Shown in pieces: positions 40,601 to 52,299 of a stretch of 64,000 nt of DNA. Within the stretch, counting starts at the first letter, position 1. Each line of letters starts with the position of its first letter. The stretch lies in assembly GCA_028554755.1 (NCBI GenBank), contig JAPTOF010000001.1, positions 42,117,501 through 42,181,500 on the forward strand, in the 5' to 3' direction. Under the pieces are notes generated by a model. That model saw nothing but the letters and a program-made list of their open reading frames with translations, did not search any database and was not told the origin of the DNA. The translations under genes were made by a program, and so were the position numbers. The DNA comes from Cordia subcordata. Its lineage: Eukaryota; Streptophyta; Magnoliopsida; Boraginales; Cordiaceae.

Positions 40601-41584
40601 TTGTATGTCGATGATATGGTTATTGCTGCTAAAAGCATGTATGCCATCGACGAATTAAAGAAGCAGCTGGGTGATGAGTTTGAGATGAAGGATCTTGGAG
40701 CAATAAAGAAGCTTCTTGGCATGGAGATTCGCAGGGATAAAAACGTTGGGAAGCTATTCTTGTCTCAACAGAGTTATATTGAGAAGATGCTAGAGCGTTT
40801 CAGGATGCATAAAGCTAAGCTTGTGAGTGTGCCGCTTGCTGCTCATTTCAAGTTATCTACAGATTTGTCACCTAAAATCGAGGAAGAGGTGGAGCATATG
40901 TCTCGTGTTCCATACTCGAGTGCTGTTGGTAGCTTGATGTATGCTATGGTGTGCACTCGCCTTGACATTTAACATGCAGTTAGTGTTGTGAGCAGGTATA
41001 TGGCATCACCTGGGAAAACACATTGGGAAGTGGTGAAATGGATAATGAGATATTTGCGTGGCACTGCGAATACATGATTGCTATTTAGCAAGATGATTGG
41101 AGATTGCGCGAGGTTGATGGGTTATTGTGATTCAGACTTTGCAGGTGACCTTGATAAGAGAAGAGCTCTGACGAGTTACGTGTTTACTCTCTCTGGATGT
41201 GCTATCAGTTGGAAAGCGACATTACAGTCTACTGTGGCATTGTCGACTACTGAGGCGGAGTACATGGCAATTACAGAAGCTGTAAAGGAGGCCATGTGAT
41301 TACAAGGCCTAGTTCGTGATCTTGGACTGCAGCAAGATACAAGTACAGTCTTTTGTGATAGCTAGAGTGCAATCCATCTGACGAATAATCAGATATATCA
41401 TGAGAGGACTAAACATATTAACGTTAAATATCATTTTATCAGAGATATTATATCACAAGGAATCATATCGGTGCAGAAGATTTCTACCCATGAGAATCCA
41501 GCAGATATGATGACCAAGATGGTTCCAGTCAGCAACTTTAAGCATTGCTTGAACTTGATTGCTATTTGCGGTGTGGAGCGTTGA
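37617..41584 (+). pseudogene. Copia gag-pol polyprotein, 12 in-frame stops and one frameshift
   Basis: The start is the ATG at 37617 (MSSTGGKFEIEKFDG). Domains in order: gag (to about 38160); zinc knuckle CFECGEKGHIKKEC (about 38309); protease WILDTGATFHMC (about 38483); pre-integrase HKRLGHMSERGL, in which a Cys of the HHCC motif seems replaced (FYKHCVFG); integrase (RTDNGLEYCNKEF, GTPQQNGVAERMNRT); reverse transcriptase with LLLYVDDMVIA (about 40605); RNase H (YCDSDFAGD, STTEAEYMA), ending at TGA 41582-41584. In-frame stops begin at 38157, 39111, 39147, 39660, 39927, 40055, 40091, 40133, 40970, 41075, 41297 and 41363. A one-base loss near 40026 shifts frame. It cannot make a full polyprotein. 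Confidence 0.93.
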
Positions 41585-41655
41585 GCCCATAAGGGTAGTT
41601 GGCAGCAAGGATGATGATGTGTTGATTGGAGCGAATACATGCCACAGTGGAGATT

Positions 41656-42027
41656 TGTTGAATGTGGCCTAAATTCTTGGGCAATAAGAATAGCAAATTT
41701 CTTTTCAGTCCTTTTCCTTGTAGTATACTGTTTCCTTTTCCTAGTAGTATACTGTTTCCTCATCCTTGTAGAATACGGATTAGGATACTTGTGTACTATA
41801 AATAGGGGCTAGGACATTGTATAGGTGCCTTAGGGCCATACCCCTTGTGGGGTGTGAGGTGTGGGGTGTGGGGTGAGAGAAACCAGAGTGAAAGTTTTGT
41901 AGTATTCGAGATCAATAGTAATTTATTCTCTGCTGCCCGTGGAAGTAGGCTTTAAAGCCGAACCATGCAATTCTCCTGTGTCCATTTTCTTCTCGTATTC
42001 TTGGAGTTTGCATGTTTTTCCCCAACA
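41656..42027 (+). repeat. Copia 3' LTR
   Basis: 372 bp. It matches the 5' LTR apart from point changes and short internal duplications. Confidence 0.92.
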
Positions 42028-42219
42028 TGACATATAGTATATCATATTATACATCACGAAGGACTTAAAACATCATTTAAGTGAAAATAACGTCAACAGT
42101 AGTCAATTACTTAATAAGAAAAAGATCCTTATGCTTCATACCTATGAACTGTAAAAATGATTAACCTCCCTTTTCCTTGCTTTTTTGGCTAATTAAGTCT
42201 TCTTAACCCCACATAAGTT

Positions 42220-43440
42220 ATCAAAATATTTTGAATATATTAATAAAAAATCTGATGGAATTGATAGAATAATACATGCAATTAAAGGCTAATCCATCAG
42301 CAGATCACGAAACAAAGGAATTAAATACACATGAGGCAAAGAAGATCAATAATCCACAACATATGTTATCAAGGTTTTGCTAACTTGTAGTGCTTGTATG
42401 GAATTTGAGCATCAACTTTGGTTAATTCTTGACCATCCATCTGTATTCTGTGATCTAAAAAATTGTGCCCAACATGAAACTAGCTTCTTAGTTTTTCCAC
42501 GAAATGGGGTTTGCTTTATTTAACTACAGACTCTATGGGATTTCTCCTTTTCGATTCAGCTAGGACATCTTATCAATTTTTTGATACTTTGGAAATCGGA
42601 GCTGTTCCTGAAGGTACATCTTTATCTTGAAATTTCAAAGGAATAAAATAATGCAAGATTCTAAAAATGGATAAATTGCATACCTTCAAAGTATCATCGG
42701 AAATAGTTTATTCACCAATGAAAAAAAATTGCGCAATTGTTTATACATATATACAGGACACTTGTGATTTAAATGTAAACAAACCATAGTCGAATCTTGC
42801 GCCGTGATTTCTCATATACAATTCACTATAAAATTATCGATCCAGTATAAGTTTGGAAACCCATAATATATCGCACTAATAAACTAAAGAATATCAGCAG
42901 ATTCAAAAACAGAGAAATTATATACACATGAGGCAAAGAAGATCAGCATACCAACACATGTGAAAGTAAATCTATACTAATCGTGAATTCTAATAATAAA
43001 AAAAAAATCAAATGAAATTTATATAAAATACATGCTATTAAATAAAAGATATGATTTTAACTAAAATTTTGATAACCCAGAAACTTATAATATAACCAAG
43101 TAGTATTTAGAAAAACTTGGGTGATTGTGGACAAAAAATAATGTAACAACATTATCAAACCGAAATAAAAAAAAATGCAAAGAACAGAAACAGTAAATAA
43201 TTTTGTACCTCCGGAATATGATTGCAAATTTCTTAGTCCGCAGTGATAAGAACCGTGAATTATTGGGTACATATATACAGATCAATAAATAATTAAATGG
43301 AAACAAACTGTATATGGAGATTGCGCCGTGAATGTGTATATACCAATCATCAAGAGATGCATCATTCCGATGTAAGCTTGGAAACTAAAATATATCGCAC
43401 AAAATGTATTAAACATGGTAAGATTCAATCGATTTGATTA
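42220..43440. repeat. Diverged ~570-bp tandem duplication in the Helitron 5' half
   Basis: Blocks such as ACACATGAGGCAAAGAAGATCA (truncated here to its core ACATGAGGCAAAGAAG) occur near 42330 and 42925. Pairs like TTGCGCCGTGA (42798 and 43321) and TATATCGCAC (42868 and 43392) keep similar spacing. No coding sequence is seen in this part. Confidence 0.55.
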
Positions 43441-43917
43441 TGGTATTTTGATAACACAGAGGCCAAAATAAATATGAAAAAAATTGAGTGGAAATTTTGA
43501 ATGGGCCGCTAGAGTTTGACACAATGGAAAAGTCTGAAATACCAAAGCATAATCGTTGAATTAGAGAATAATGAATTGGGCAATGTTACCAGCGAAAACT
43601 CTTCGAGATTTGCTGCAAAATGCCAAAATGGAGATGGAAAGAAAATTGGGGCCATCAATTAGGGATAATAACATATAACCACATGAAAAGTCTTAAATGC
43701 CACAATGGAAGGAGTGTTTTGGTAGCAAATGAGAATGGACAAAAAAGTCTTTAATCCCAAATCCAAATGATATCTCGTATTGGACCTCTTTAATCCCAAT
43801 TACATAAAGCAAGTAAAAATGCATTCAGGTTGCGCCACGTGGCGAACAATAAGGAATGAACAAAATAGGAGGGAAGCAATTTTAGACATCTAATTTAACT
43901 TTATACTATAGTATAGA

Positions 43918-44730
43918 TATAATATAATATAATATAATTGAGTGGTTTGAGATTAAATAATTAATTGTATTAATTAACCATCTAAAAGTTTTAAGTACTA
44001 TTCACTCAAAATAATTAATTATTCTTTAGTCAACAACATAAAATTTGATCGGGAATCTGACTTTTCAGGTCTGTATAGATTCATGGAGAGATAATTTATT
44101 AAAAAGATCATAATAAGGAAACATATATATTTACGCGTATATGATTCTATCCTATTACAAACTCCAACAATATAATATATTAATGATATAATTATTACAT
44201 ACTCATAATTTTTGAACCCCGTTGATAACCCAACAAGCCAGGGGTCAAAAGGGTGATAGATGTTATATCCTCGATCCCTCATTGCGGGGTTCTAATAACA
44301 CAAGACACATTTTGTATTTAGAATTGACGTAAAATATCCTTATTGATAATCAACTTTTGTCATATTTTATATTTCGTGCTTGTGAATTAGTTGACTGATT
44401 TTGTCAAGAAGACTGGGAGCTACGTGGCACAGGACTCAGGCCCCACCAGAGACTAGGCTACCAAAGGGATCCTTACCTGACAAATGTGGACATGTAGATG
44501 TTTCTGGTAAATCTGGAAAAGTGGCCTTGTTCTGACTTGTCTGGGCAAGCATATATATATATGTATAGTCTCGAATCTATATAATCTACTATGGAAGAAA
44601 AGGAAAGGAATAGAGAGAGAAAATGAAGGATGTAATGAAGACAGCTAGCTAGCTCATCAATAACGTCGTAACATACTAATATATACATATATAATATTGC
44701 AGCTAGCTACCTCGTCAATGTATAACACAA
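43918..44730. other. Intergenic
   Basis: AT-rich spacer between the Helitron and the next MITE. The 87-codon minus frame at 44019-44282 has no domain. No other feature is seen. Confidence 0.4.
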
Positions 44731-44733
44731 TTA

Positions 44734-44848
44734 GAGGGTGTTTGGCTCTGTTTATCTGCTTATAAATATTTAAATAATAAAAAATATATTAAATAATATT
44801 TTTTTAAGTATTTACGAGCACCCAAAATAAACAAAGCAAAACACCCTC
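44734..44848. mobile_element. Tourist-like (PIF/Harbinger) MITE, 115 bp
   Basis: The left end GAGGGTGTTTGGCTCTGTTTAT and right end AAATAAACAAAGCAAAACACCCTC are inverted repeats (given here as termini GAGGGTGTTTGGC and GCAAAACACCCTC). TTA flanks both sides (44731-44733, 44849-44851). Confidence 0.8.
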
Positions 44849-44851
44849 TTA

Positions 44852-45000
44852 TTTCCAAAAGTAGCTAGGTTATGACTTATGAGTCATTTTAATGTTTGCC
44901 AACCTTTAATTATATGAACACAAAGGATCTATATGGTAGTTGTTTAGTCAATCAGGACGAGTAGTATATTCTCAACTTGTCAATTACGGAAATCTCCTTA

Positions 45001-45048
<48 letters not shown>

Positions 45049-45182
45049 AAATCTACGGCATGCACGCCCCTAGCTTCTCTTTTTATCAATCAATCACAAT
45101 ATTCCTGTTCCTATATATATATTGACGAGGATGCACCGAGAAGACAGCGAATCTTACTGCCACGACAAAACTACTTTCCACC
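44852..45182. other. Spacer with a (TA)n microsatellite
   Basis: A (TA)n run of about 20 units lies at 45005-45045. The frame at 44977-45234 is a product of that repeat. No gene is seen. Confidence 0.5.
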
Positions 45183-45192
45183 AACACTAGCT

Positions 45193-45702
45193 GCTGGATT
45201 CGAATCTTCTCTGAGTAGAGTTGTCTTTGAGTAACTAAGAAGTGAATTATAGTCCCTTGGATTTGAATAGGAAAATCTTGGCCATTCAATTAAAAATATA
45301 ATTAGTGTATTTAAAAAAATAATTAATGTTTCTTTTTTTATATTTTTCCTAATCATAATCTAACCAAAATCTGTCAAGACATTCACTTGTCCTTTTTTAA
45401 TTTTTTCCTAAACACAATATAATCAAAATATGGCATTTTTTCCCTTTCTGTATCAAAATCCTTCTTCTCTCCTCCACGCAGCTCGTTCTCTATTTCGTAT
45501 TTCTCAAGTTTCCTTTCACTTCTATGTTTTGTATTTCTCTGTTTCTACAAACTTCTCAAACACCCATGGTCACAAATCATGCATGCACTATTTCGTATCA
45601 TCCTTTTGTTTTTTTTTTTTTTTTTAAAAATTTTTTTGCTTCAGAGAACAATGGGAGCTAGTGGAAGGTGGGCTTCCTTTCTCTGCTTAAAGGCGAAGAC
45701 TT
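45193..45702 (+). repeat. MULE left terminal inverted repeat
   Basis: About 510 bp. It pairs with 50026-50528 from GGATTCGAATC inwards to GGCGAAGACTT. A T homopolymer at about 45607-45626 differs in length between arms. Confidence 0.88.
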
Positions 45703-46120
45703 AAAATTACGTCATCTTCTCGAATAATTTTGACAAAACTCGAATAATTGGACAGCACGAATATGAAAGTACATACTTTGGACTCCTAAGAGAGCAGGTA
45801 TGCTAGAAATCTTTTCAGCATTCTTTTCATCTTTTTATTATAATTTGTGAATGATATGAGTATATTTGTTTTCGGATTAAAATTGTGGCAGTGAATGAGG
45901 TTTGAATTTTGATAGAAGAAAGTTGAAGACCAAAAATTTGAAATAGCACATGTTGACTATTAGGCAAGAACATAACGTATAGCATTAACAAACTAGCAGT
46001 TTTATTAGATTGACATAGCACTTAGAGCTTTTATATAGAATCACTCTTTCTCAAATTCTGTGAGAAAGAGCTTTTATATTACTGTTCTATTTTTATCACA
46101 TTAATTTAGTTGTATTTTAG

Positions 46121-48655
46121 AGTGCCAGATTTGGTCAGTGCATCAGAATCAGCCAACAAAAATGAAGAGTGCAATGGTCACAACAACCATATACCCCATA
46201 TTGGTATGGTTTTTGATAACTTAGAAGAGGCATATGCAAATTAGAACAGTTATGCTGGAAAGGTTGGATTTAGTATAAGAGTTCAGGCTCATGGAAAAAT
46301 AAATAAAGATGGGATGCTAACAAGCAAGTTATTTGTTTGTTCAAAAGAAGGTACCCGAAGAGTTGACAAACGAGATCATCTTATAAAAAATCCTAGAGCT
46401 GAGACAAGAACAAAATGTGGTGCATTAATGGGGGTGAGATTGGACAAATCTATAGGAAAATACATAGTTTATAGATTTATCCCTGAACATAACCATGACG
46501 TGGTGAGGTCTGACCTTTCACATGTGCTTCCATCTCAGCGAAAAATATCTATCACACAACGTGAACAAATAAAGTTAGCGAATGATTCTGGTATTGCTCT
46601 TCGTCACTCCTATGAGCTAATGGGAAGAGAGATTGGTGGTAGGGATTGTGTTGGGTTTCTAAAGGTAGATCAAAAGAACTATCTTCGAACTAAGAGGCAA
46701 AGAGATTTGGTATATGGTGAATTGGGATGCATATTAAAATATTTTCAAGAGAAAATCGCAGAAAATGCATCATTTTATCATGCATTTCAATTGGATAATG
46801 AGGAGAAAATCACTAATATTTTTTGGGCTGATGCACAAATGATCATTGATTATGGACATTTTGGCGATGCAGTTTCTTTTGACACTACTTACAAGACAAA
46901 TAAAGATTGTAGGCCATTTGGTGTTTTTGTAGGATTTAATCATCATCGTGAGATGTCAATTTTTGGAGCTGCATTAATGTATGATGAAACAGCAGAATCT
47001 TTTATTTGGTTGTTTGAGACATTTTTACATGCCATGTCAAATAAGCACCCAAAAACGATCCTCACTGATCAAGATGCTGCAATGGCGAAGGCCTTGAAAC
47101 AAGTCATGCCCAACACTTTCCATCACCTTTGTAAGTGGCATATAATGGAAAATGCAGCAAAACATCTTCATTCTTATTTTACAGGCCCAGGTTTAATTAA
47201 GAAAGTATTTGCTCATTTTTTTGATGAGCCAGATGAAGAAAATGAATGGCTTGGTCAATGGGATGCCATGTTAAATGAATATGAACTTAAGGATAACACA
47301 TGGTTGAAAATGATGTTTGGATTAAGGGAAAAGTGGGCGTGGCCATATGTGAAACAACATTGGTCTGCTGGGATGCGAAGTACACAATTGAGTGAGAGTA
47401 ACAATGCTTCCTTGAAAGGCTTTTTACGGTCAGATTATGGATTTTCTCAATTTTTCACTCACTTTGAGATTTTGCTTGAAGAAAAAAGGTATAAGGAACA
47501 TGAAGCAGATTATTTTTTGAGTTATAAATTGCCTAGATATAGACTATCATGTAGATGGCAAGAGCATGCTGGCTCAATATTCACTAGACAAATTTTTGAA
47601 GAATCTGATGGAGAATTTGTTAAGTCCATCGACATCTATATAGAAGATACAAGGAAGGAAGGAAATTGTCAATATTTCATAATATCTCCTTCTCAAGGAT
47701 GTAATAGAGTTTATCAAGTTACAAAAGGTGAAAACAACATGTTATCATGCAATTGCATGTTGTTTACTATGCGAGGCATCTTGTGTTGTCACATGATAAA
47801 AGTATTAAAAGAAGTCATGCATCACCTAGTTACTCCTGACAGTTACATTCTAAAAGGATGGACAAAGGCAGCTAGATCAGAGATAGAGATTATAAAAGAC
47901 ATGCATGGCCATATTGTTGATAGTGATCCAAGAAGAGAGCGGACTTTGAGATTTAAGACATTAAGTTCTATCTTACGAAAGATTTCATGTAGAGCATCTG
48001 AAACAGAAGAAACATATCAAGTGACTCTTAAAGAAAGTGAAAAATTATTAGATAGCATTGAAGGGATGCTTCAAAAAAGTCAAAGTAATAAGCAGAGGCA
48101 CAACAATGATGTTGGATTAACTAACAATGATTCAATGGAGCAACAAAACCGAGCTAAAGGAGTTGCTGTACGTAAGCTCACTGGTCCACGTGGAAAACGT
48201 TGTATGATTGGCTCATTCGAAAAGAATATAAAGAAAAGGCAAAAAAACTTGCAGGTATATTACTAGTATTTATTGCTTTCTAGGTTTTTGAATGTAATCT
48301 TGGTTAAAAACGCCTGGTTATGATATGTATTAGGTCATGCATAAGAGAGCCTTTACACAACCTCAACCAATGCAGCAATATGAGTCCCAGCAGTCCCCGT
48401 ATAATTCCCAATATCAATCTCATTTGCAGCTTCAATCCCAACTTCAACATCATACACAACCTTCCATGGGTCAGTGCTCTTCCAACCTCTCTATGCAGGC
48501 AACATCATCTCACACACATGTCTATCAGGTTAGAGTATTAATTTGCTAAATATATTATTCATATATCAACATTACTGGTTGACATTACAATTTTATGTTT
48601 ATAACAGGTCTTCGACTTAAATGCAGACTATTTTGACTCGGATTACAATCTATGA
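46121..48655 (+). CDS. MULE transposase of the FAR1/FRS type (FRS5-like)
   Basis: Coding exons 46121-48254, 48334-48528 and 48608-48655 join in phase 0 and end at TGA 48653-48655. The frame from the ATG at 46314 is open for 727 aa over the three exons. Upstream, a FAR1-domain start (MVFDNLEEAYAN, ATG 46206) is cut by an in-frame TAG at 46242-46244, so the N-terminus may be lost. Domains: FAR1/WRKY-GCM1 zinc-binding region (FVCSKEG, RTKCGALMG, PEHNHDVV, within the first 65 aa after 46314); MULE DDE core (SFDTTYKTN with Asp190; ILTDQDAAM with Asp252; CKWHIMENAAKH); SWIM zinc finger (CNCMLFTMRGILCCH). The last exons add a Gln-rich tail. FAR1 and FRS transcription factors derive from such transposases, and databases often name these genes FRS5-like. 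The flanking TIRs show this copy is still the transposase of its own element. Confidence 0.88.
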
Positions 48656-50025
48656 ATTGATTGTTTCTAATGTGAAGTATCTCAAATGTCTCATTAGTTT
48701 TAAACTATTTTCTGGATTATTTCTATTAGAATTTCTTTTTCACCCTATGTATTGATGTCACAAATTCAAAGATTTCTTTTTAATTTATTTCTTATTATTT
48801 CTACATATTGCTGGTACGTTGCCTTATATCGCCAAAGAAATTATTCCCATCATTTTTGTTTTTGTTAATGCAAATTGTTACAAGAGCAAGCACAATTAAA
48901 TTAAAAGTGAGTCAATGTGTGCTCTTTCTTCGAAATTTTAAGCAAATAACAATTGTTGAACAAATCCAGCAAAAGATAGTGGCTAACATAATGTGCAACT
49001 AAAAGTAACAACTTTCGACAATTAAATCTTTGTACTCTTCAACGATTCACAGCTGAGTCTCAGCAAATTTAGTTTGCCAAAGATTTCTTTTTAGTTTGTA
49101 GAAGAACACTTTTGGTTTGACCTTTTTGTGATCTTGGCATGCTGATGGAATATAGATATTTCATAACATATATCAATGATATAAAACTATGACATGTATA
49201 GATATACAAGGAGTTAATTCTTCTTATGCTCCTTTGACTATGGCTCTTGGGATAACTTAGCTACTAAATTATCAAATTGTATCTTTTAGTACTAAATAAT
49301 TGACAATTGGACAAAATTTGTTGAATTAATATTTTCTATCCAAAAATTAATAAAAATTTGTACGAGAAATGCATGTTCCAATTCTCTATAAGGCTTCATC
49401 ATTGTGCATGTGCATTTCTTGTCAAGCTAAAAAGCCCATTTTTAATTTCTCTTAAGTAATCCTAAATATTTTAATTAATTAGAGCAAAAGTCAAAATAAA
49501 ATTTATACATTGATTAAAATTTTCTTAAATGAACTTAGAGCATACCAAAGAATTTTGTCCACTGTGAGCATCACACTGTCAGCATACAAAGAACTTTGCC
49601 CAATTATTCTTCTTAAGTCCGAATGCATTGCTGGAAAGTGATTCTTCTTAAGTTCGGATGAGTGAAAGAGAGAGTGAGAGCAATTAACAAATGACATTCA
49701 TATAGTGAGTTCTTGAAGAGAAAACTATTCACTAAAGTGTTTGGGGGAACTCCTGTAGTTCTTTGATAATATCAAGATGTATTTATTAAACAACACTATA
49801 CTCTCACGTTGATTATAAGTTGAGATCAATATATCGTGAAATACTCCACTTAATACTAATATAATTTATTATATAGTAAGTAAAACGATGTTACCCTTCT
49901 TGTACTTTGTTTATATGATTTTTTTTTGGTCATGTGCTTTCTATTATTTGTTGTCTTGACACATTCCATTATGATTTAAAAAAAAAAAAAAATCACAAGA
50001 GAAAACATGGCTTAATACATTCTTC

Positions 50026-50528
50026 AAGTCTTCGCCTTCAAGCAGAGAAAGGAGGCCCACCTTCCACCAGCTCCCATTTTTCTCTGAAGCAAAAAAATAT
50101 TTTTTTAAAAAAAACCAAAAGGATGATACGAAATAGTGCATGCATGATTTGTGACCATGGGTGTTTGAGAAGTTTGTAGAAACAGAGAAATACAAAACAC
50201 GGAAGCGAAAGGAAAGTTGAGAAATATGAAATAGAAAACGAGCTGCGAGGAGGAGAGAAGAAGGATTTTGATACAGAAAGGGAAAAAAATGCCATATTTT
50301 GATTATATTGTGTTTAGGAAAAAAATAAAAAGGAAAAGTGAATGTCTTGACAGATTTTGGTTAGATTATGATTAGGAAAAATATAAAAAAGGAAACATTA
50401 ATTATTTTTTTAAATGCACTAATTATATTTTTAATTGAATAGCCAAGATTTTCGTATTCAAATCCAAGGGACTATAATTCACCTCCTAGTTACTCAGAGA
50501 CAACTCTACTCGGAGAGGATCCGGATCC
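50026..50528 (-). repeat. MULE right terminal inverted repeat
   Basis: About 503 bp, the reverse complement of the left TIR. It ends GGATCCGGATCC (read inwards) directly against the AACACTAGCT flank. Confidence 0.88.
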
Positions 50529-50538
50529 AACACTAGCT

Positions 50539-51187
50539 AGTGTGTAACGCTATCGATTCAGATATTAAAAAAATAAAATAAAAAAAACCCAAATGACTTG
50601 TTATTAGTACTTCTAATCAGTATGCCATGAATTTTTCTTTCTTTCTTTCTTTCTTTTTTTTTATTTTTTTAAAGGAACTCATGTATATTGAAAATTTTAC
50701 TAAAGTTAATGATACACAGTCGAAAAATAAATAATAATCATGATCATGAGAAGTCATACATACACTCAAACTAATCAAGATATTTGATCAGAACGAATCA
50801 TTAACAAACACCTTGATTTGGTCCTTTGAGGCCTGTTATGGAGATTCATGCTTTTGTTGAATCATAAGCTAAAACGTTGCTCCCATGTCAATAACTATTT
50901 GAGGGCATTAACTCTAACTAGCTCTATACACTTGTATCTTATTGTTTGTATTTCTATCACATATATCGTATAAAACCTAATTAATTTTTTCCTCTCAGTT
51001 TAATTTAATTTCTATCATTTAATTTGTTAATCGTTTCCTTTCATACAAAATAATTACGTCGGATACATCTAGCTAGCTAACAAAAAGAGAGTTGCGCAAG
51101 CGAGTGAATTGGTTTTAACAACATTTTATGCAGCTAAAGTCGCAGGTTATATATATTATATATATAGGCCATCTACTGCATCATAAT
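50539..51187. other. Spacer between the MULE and the LTR element
   Basis: A (TTCT)n tract lies at about 50636-50655. No gene is seen. The last five bases (ATAAT) are the target-site duplication of the following element. Confidence 0.5.
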
Positions 51188-51607
51188 TGTATAGGCAATA
51201 ATTCACTCAGGGCCTTCTCTATCGTCAAGGTCCAAGACTAATTATGGAGCAGAAAGGTTCGGTGAGGCTAGGGTTGTCTGAATATGGGAGTGCCCAAGCA
51301 TTGGTTGGCCACGAAGCATACTCGCAATATTTTTTGTACTGTCCCTCGATAAAGGGACCTTAAAGAAGGAAGGTGCAATAAAGACCTTACCTTAAACAAA
51401 GTTAGGAGGAAGCTATAAAAAAAGCAGTGGAGGGAATTGGCTGATCACGGAAAATCTTCTTAAGACACCTAACGTCCCATACGGCATACCACGCCTCTTC
51501 CCTAGCTAGAATAGTCCAGCAATCCTCTCCGTAAAAAAGGTTTAAGGGTAGGTAAAAGGGTTTAAGTGCCTACCCTTAAACCCTAATTATAGAATTACCC
51601 CTCTACA
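51188..51607 (+). repeat. Gypsy-type element 5' LTR
   Basis: 420 bp, TG...CA. It matches 54301-54682 in order with scattered changes and one small insertion. Confidence 0.88.
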
Positions 51608-52299
51608 ATTTCGTGCTCACTGTGGGGGTTGCTGGTCTATGATAGCACCTAGAGGGGCGTCTTTTATCTTCTACAAAACTCCCTGATGTAGCATTCATGA
51701 ATGCAAGTCGTGGATGTGAACCAAAAATAAAAGGGGAAGGATACGAACCAGAAATCCCAAATGCGAACCAGAAATCAGGAGGGAAGGATGCAAGATGGTG
51801 CCATCACAAGTCGCAGATGTTCTATTGAATACGGCTCCCGTAAAGCATCCCGAGAAGACAGTCGTCGTAGATGAGGAGCACTTGTTTGAGGAATTAGAAT
51901 TATGGTTGGATCATTCTCCCTTCTCCCAAAGAATTGAACTAACCGAGATACTAATCCATGTCCAGACTTCGAGACTTTGAAGTTATGATGGCAAATTTGA
52001 TTCGTATAAGGTAATCGCAACTACACCTTCTAGACATACAAACTTCAAAAGTGAAAGGAAGGGTTATCCCTAGCGGCATGCGACTCATCTAAAGGGACAT
52101 TGTTTTTAAGTATTTTGAATATTATCGAAGAGCAATAACTCTGCGAACAAAATGGCATGATGACACTCCTTTTATGTCGATTAAAATATTGTTTGCGTAC
52201 TTACTTTCAGCAAGTTTCAATTTTATTTTTGAGTTATTGTGTCTTAAATCTGTGGATATCATCAACATAGTATCCTATCCCACTTAATATAATCTGCGA

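Larger units (their letters stand above)
36409..42027 (+). mobile_element. Ty1/copia LTR retrotransposon (Tnt1/Tork type), full-length but inactivated
   Basis: The 5' LTR is 36409-36742 and the 3' LTR 41656-42027, both TGTTG...CCCCAACA. The target-site duplication is TGACA (36404-36408, 42028-42032). A primer site TGGTATCAGAGC (initiator Met tRNA) is at 36746, and a purine-rich GTGGAGATT precedes the 3' LTR. The internal order GAG, PR, INT, RT, RNaseH is that of copia. It sits inside the Helitron, so it inserted later. The 3' LTR is 38 bp longer through small internal tandem duplications (TAGTATACTGTTTCC and GTGTGGG units). Confidence 0.95.
34073..43917 (-). mobile_element. Decayed Helitron, split by a Ty1/copia insertion
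   Basis: On the minus strand the 5' end reads TCTATACTATAGTATAAAG at 43917, preceded by A, as in plant Helitrons. The 3' end has a strong hairpin (stem CCATGCAT/ATGCATGG, loop of 5, at 34085-34105), then 12 nt to TTAG at 34073-34076 (canonical CTRR; TTAG would be one transition away). An alternative end is CTAG followed by T at 34034-34037. The copia element at 36409-42027 interrupts it, leaving about 4.2 kb of Helitron sequence. It carries RPA-like exons and a PIF1-type helicase tail, both known Helitron cargo. Confidence 0.65.
45193..50528 (+). mobile_element. Mutator-like element (MULE) with ~500-bp terminal inverted repeats
   Basis: The left TIR (45193-45702) and right TIR (50026-50528) are long inverted copies. 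Shared blocks include GAGTAGAGTTGTCT, GAATTATAGTCCCTTGGATT, CTGTCAAGACATTCACTT, CACCCATGGTCACAAATCAT and GAAGGTGGGC. A direct repeat AACACTAGCT flanks the element (45183-45192, 50529-50538), fitting the 9-10 bp duplication of Mutator elements. The interior carries a FAR1-type transposase gene. This is an almost whole autonomous-type element; the left terminus has 3 extra bases relative to the right. Confidence 0.9.

Noticed and set aside
42028..43916. Further protein exons of the Helitron 5' half
   Set aside because: No frame with recognisable Rep or helicase motifs could be followed on either strand.
46314..48266. Calling the FAR1-like frame a host FAR1-RELATED SEQUENCE transcription factor
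   Set aside because: It is enclosed by long TIRs and a target-site duplication, so it is the transposase of a MULE.
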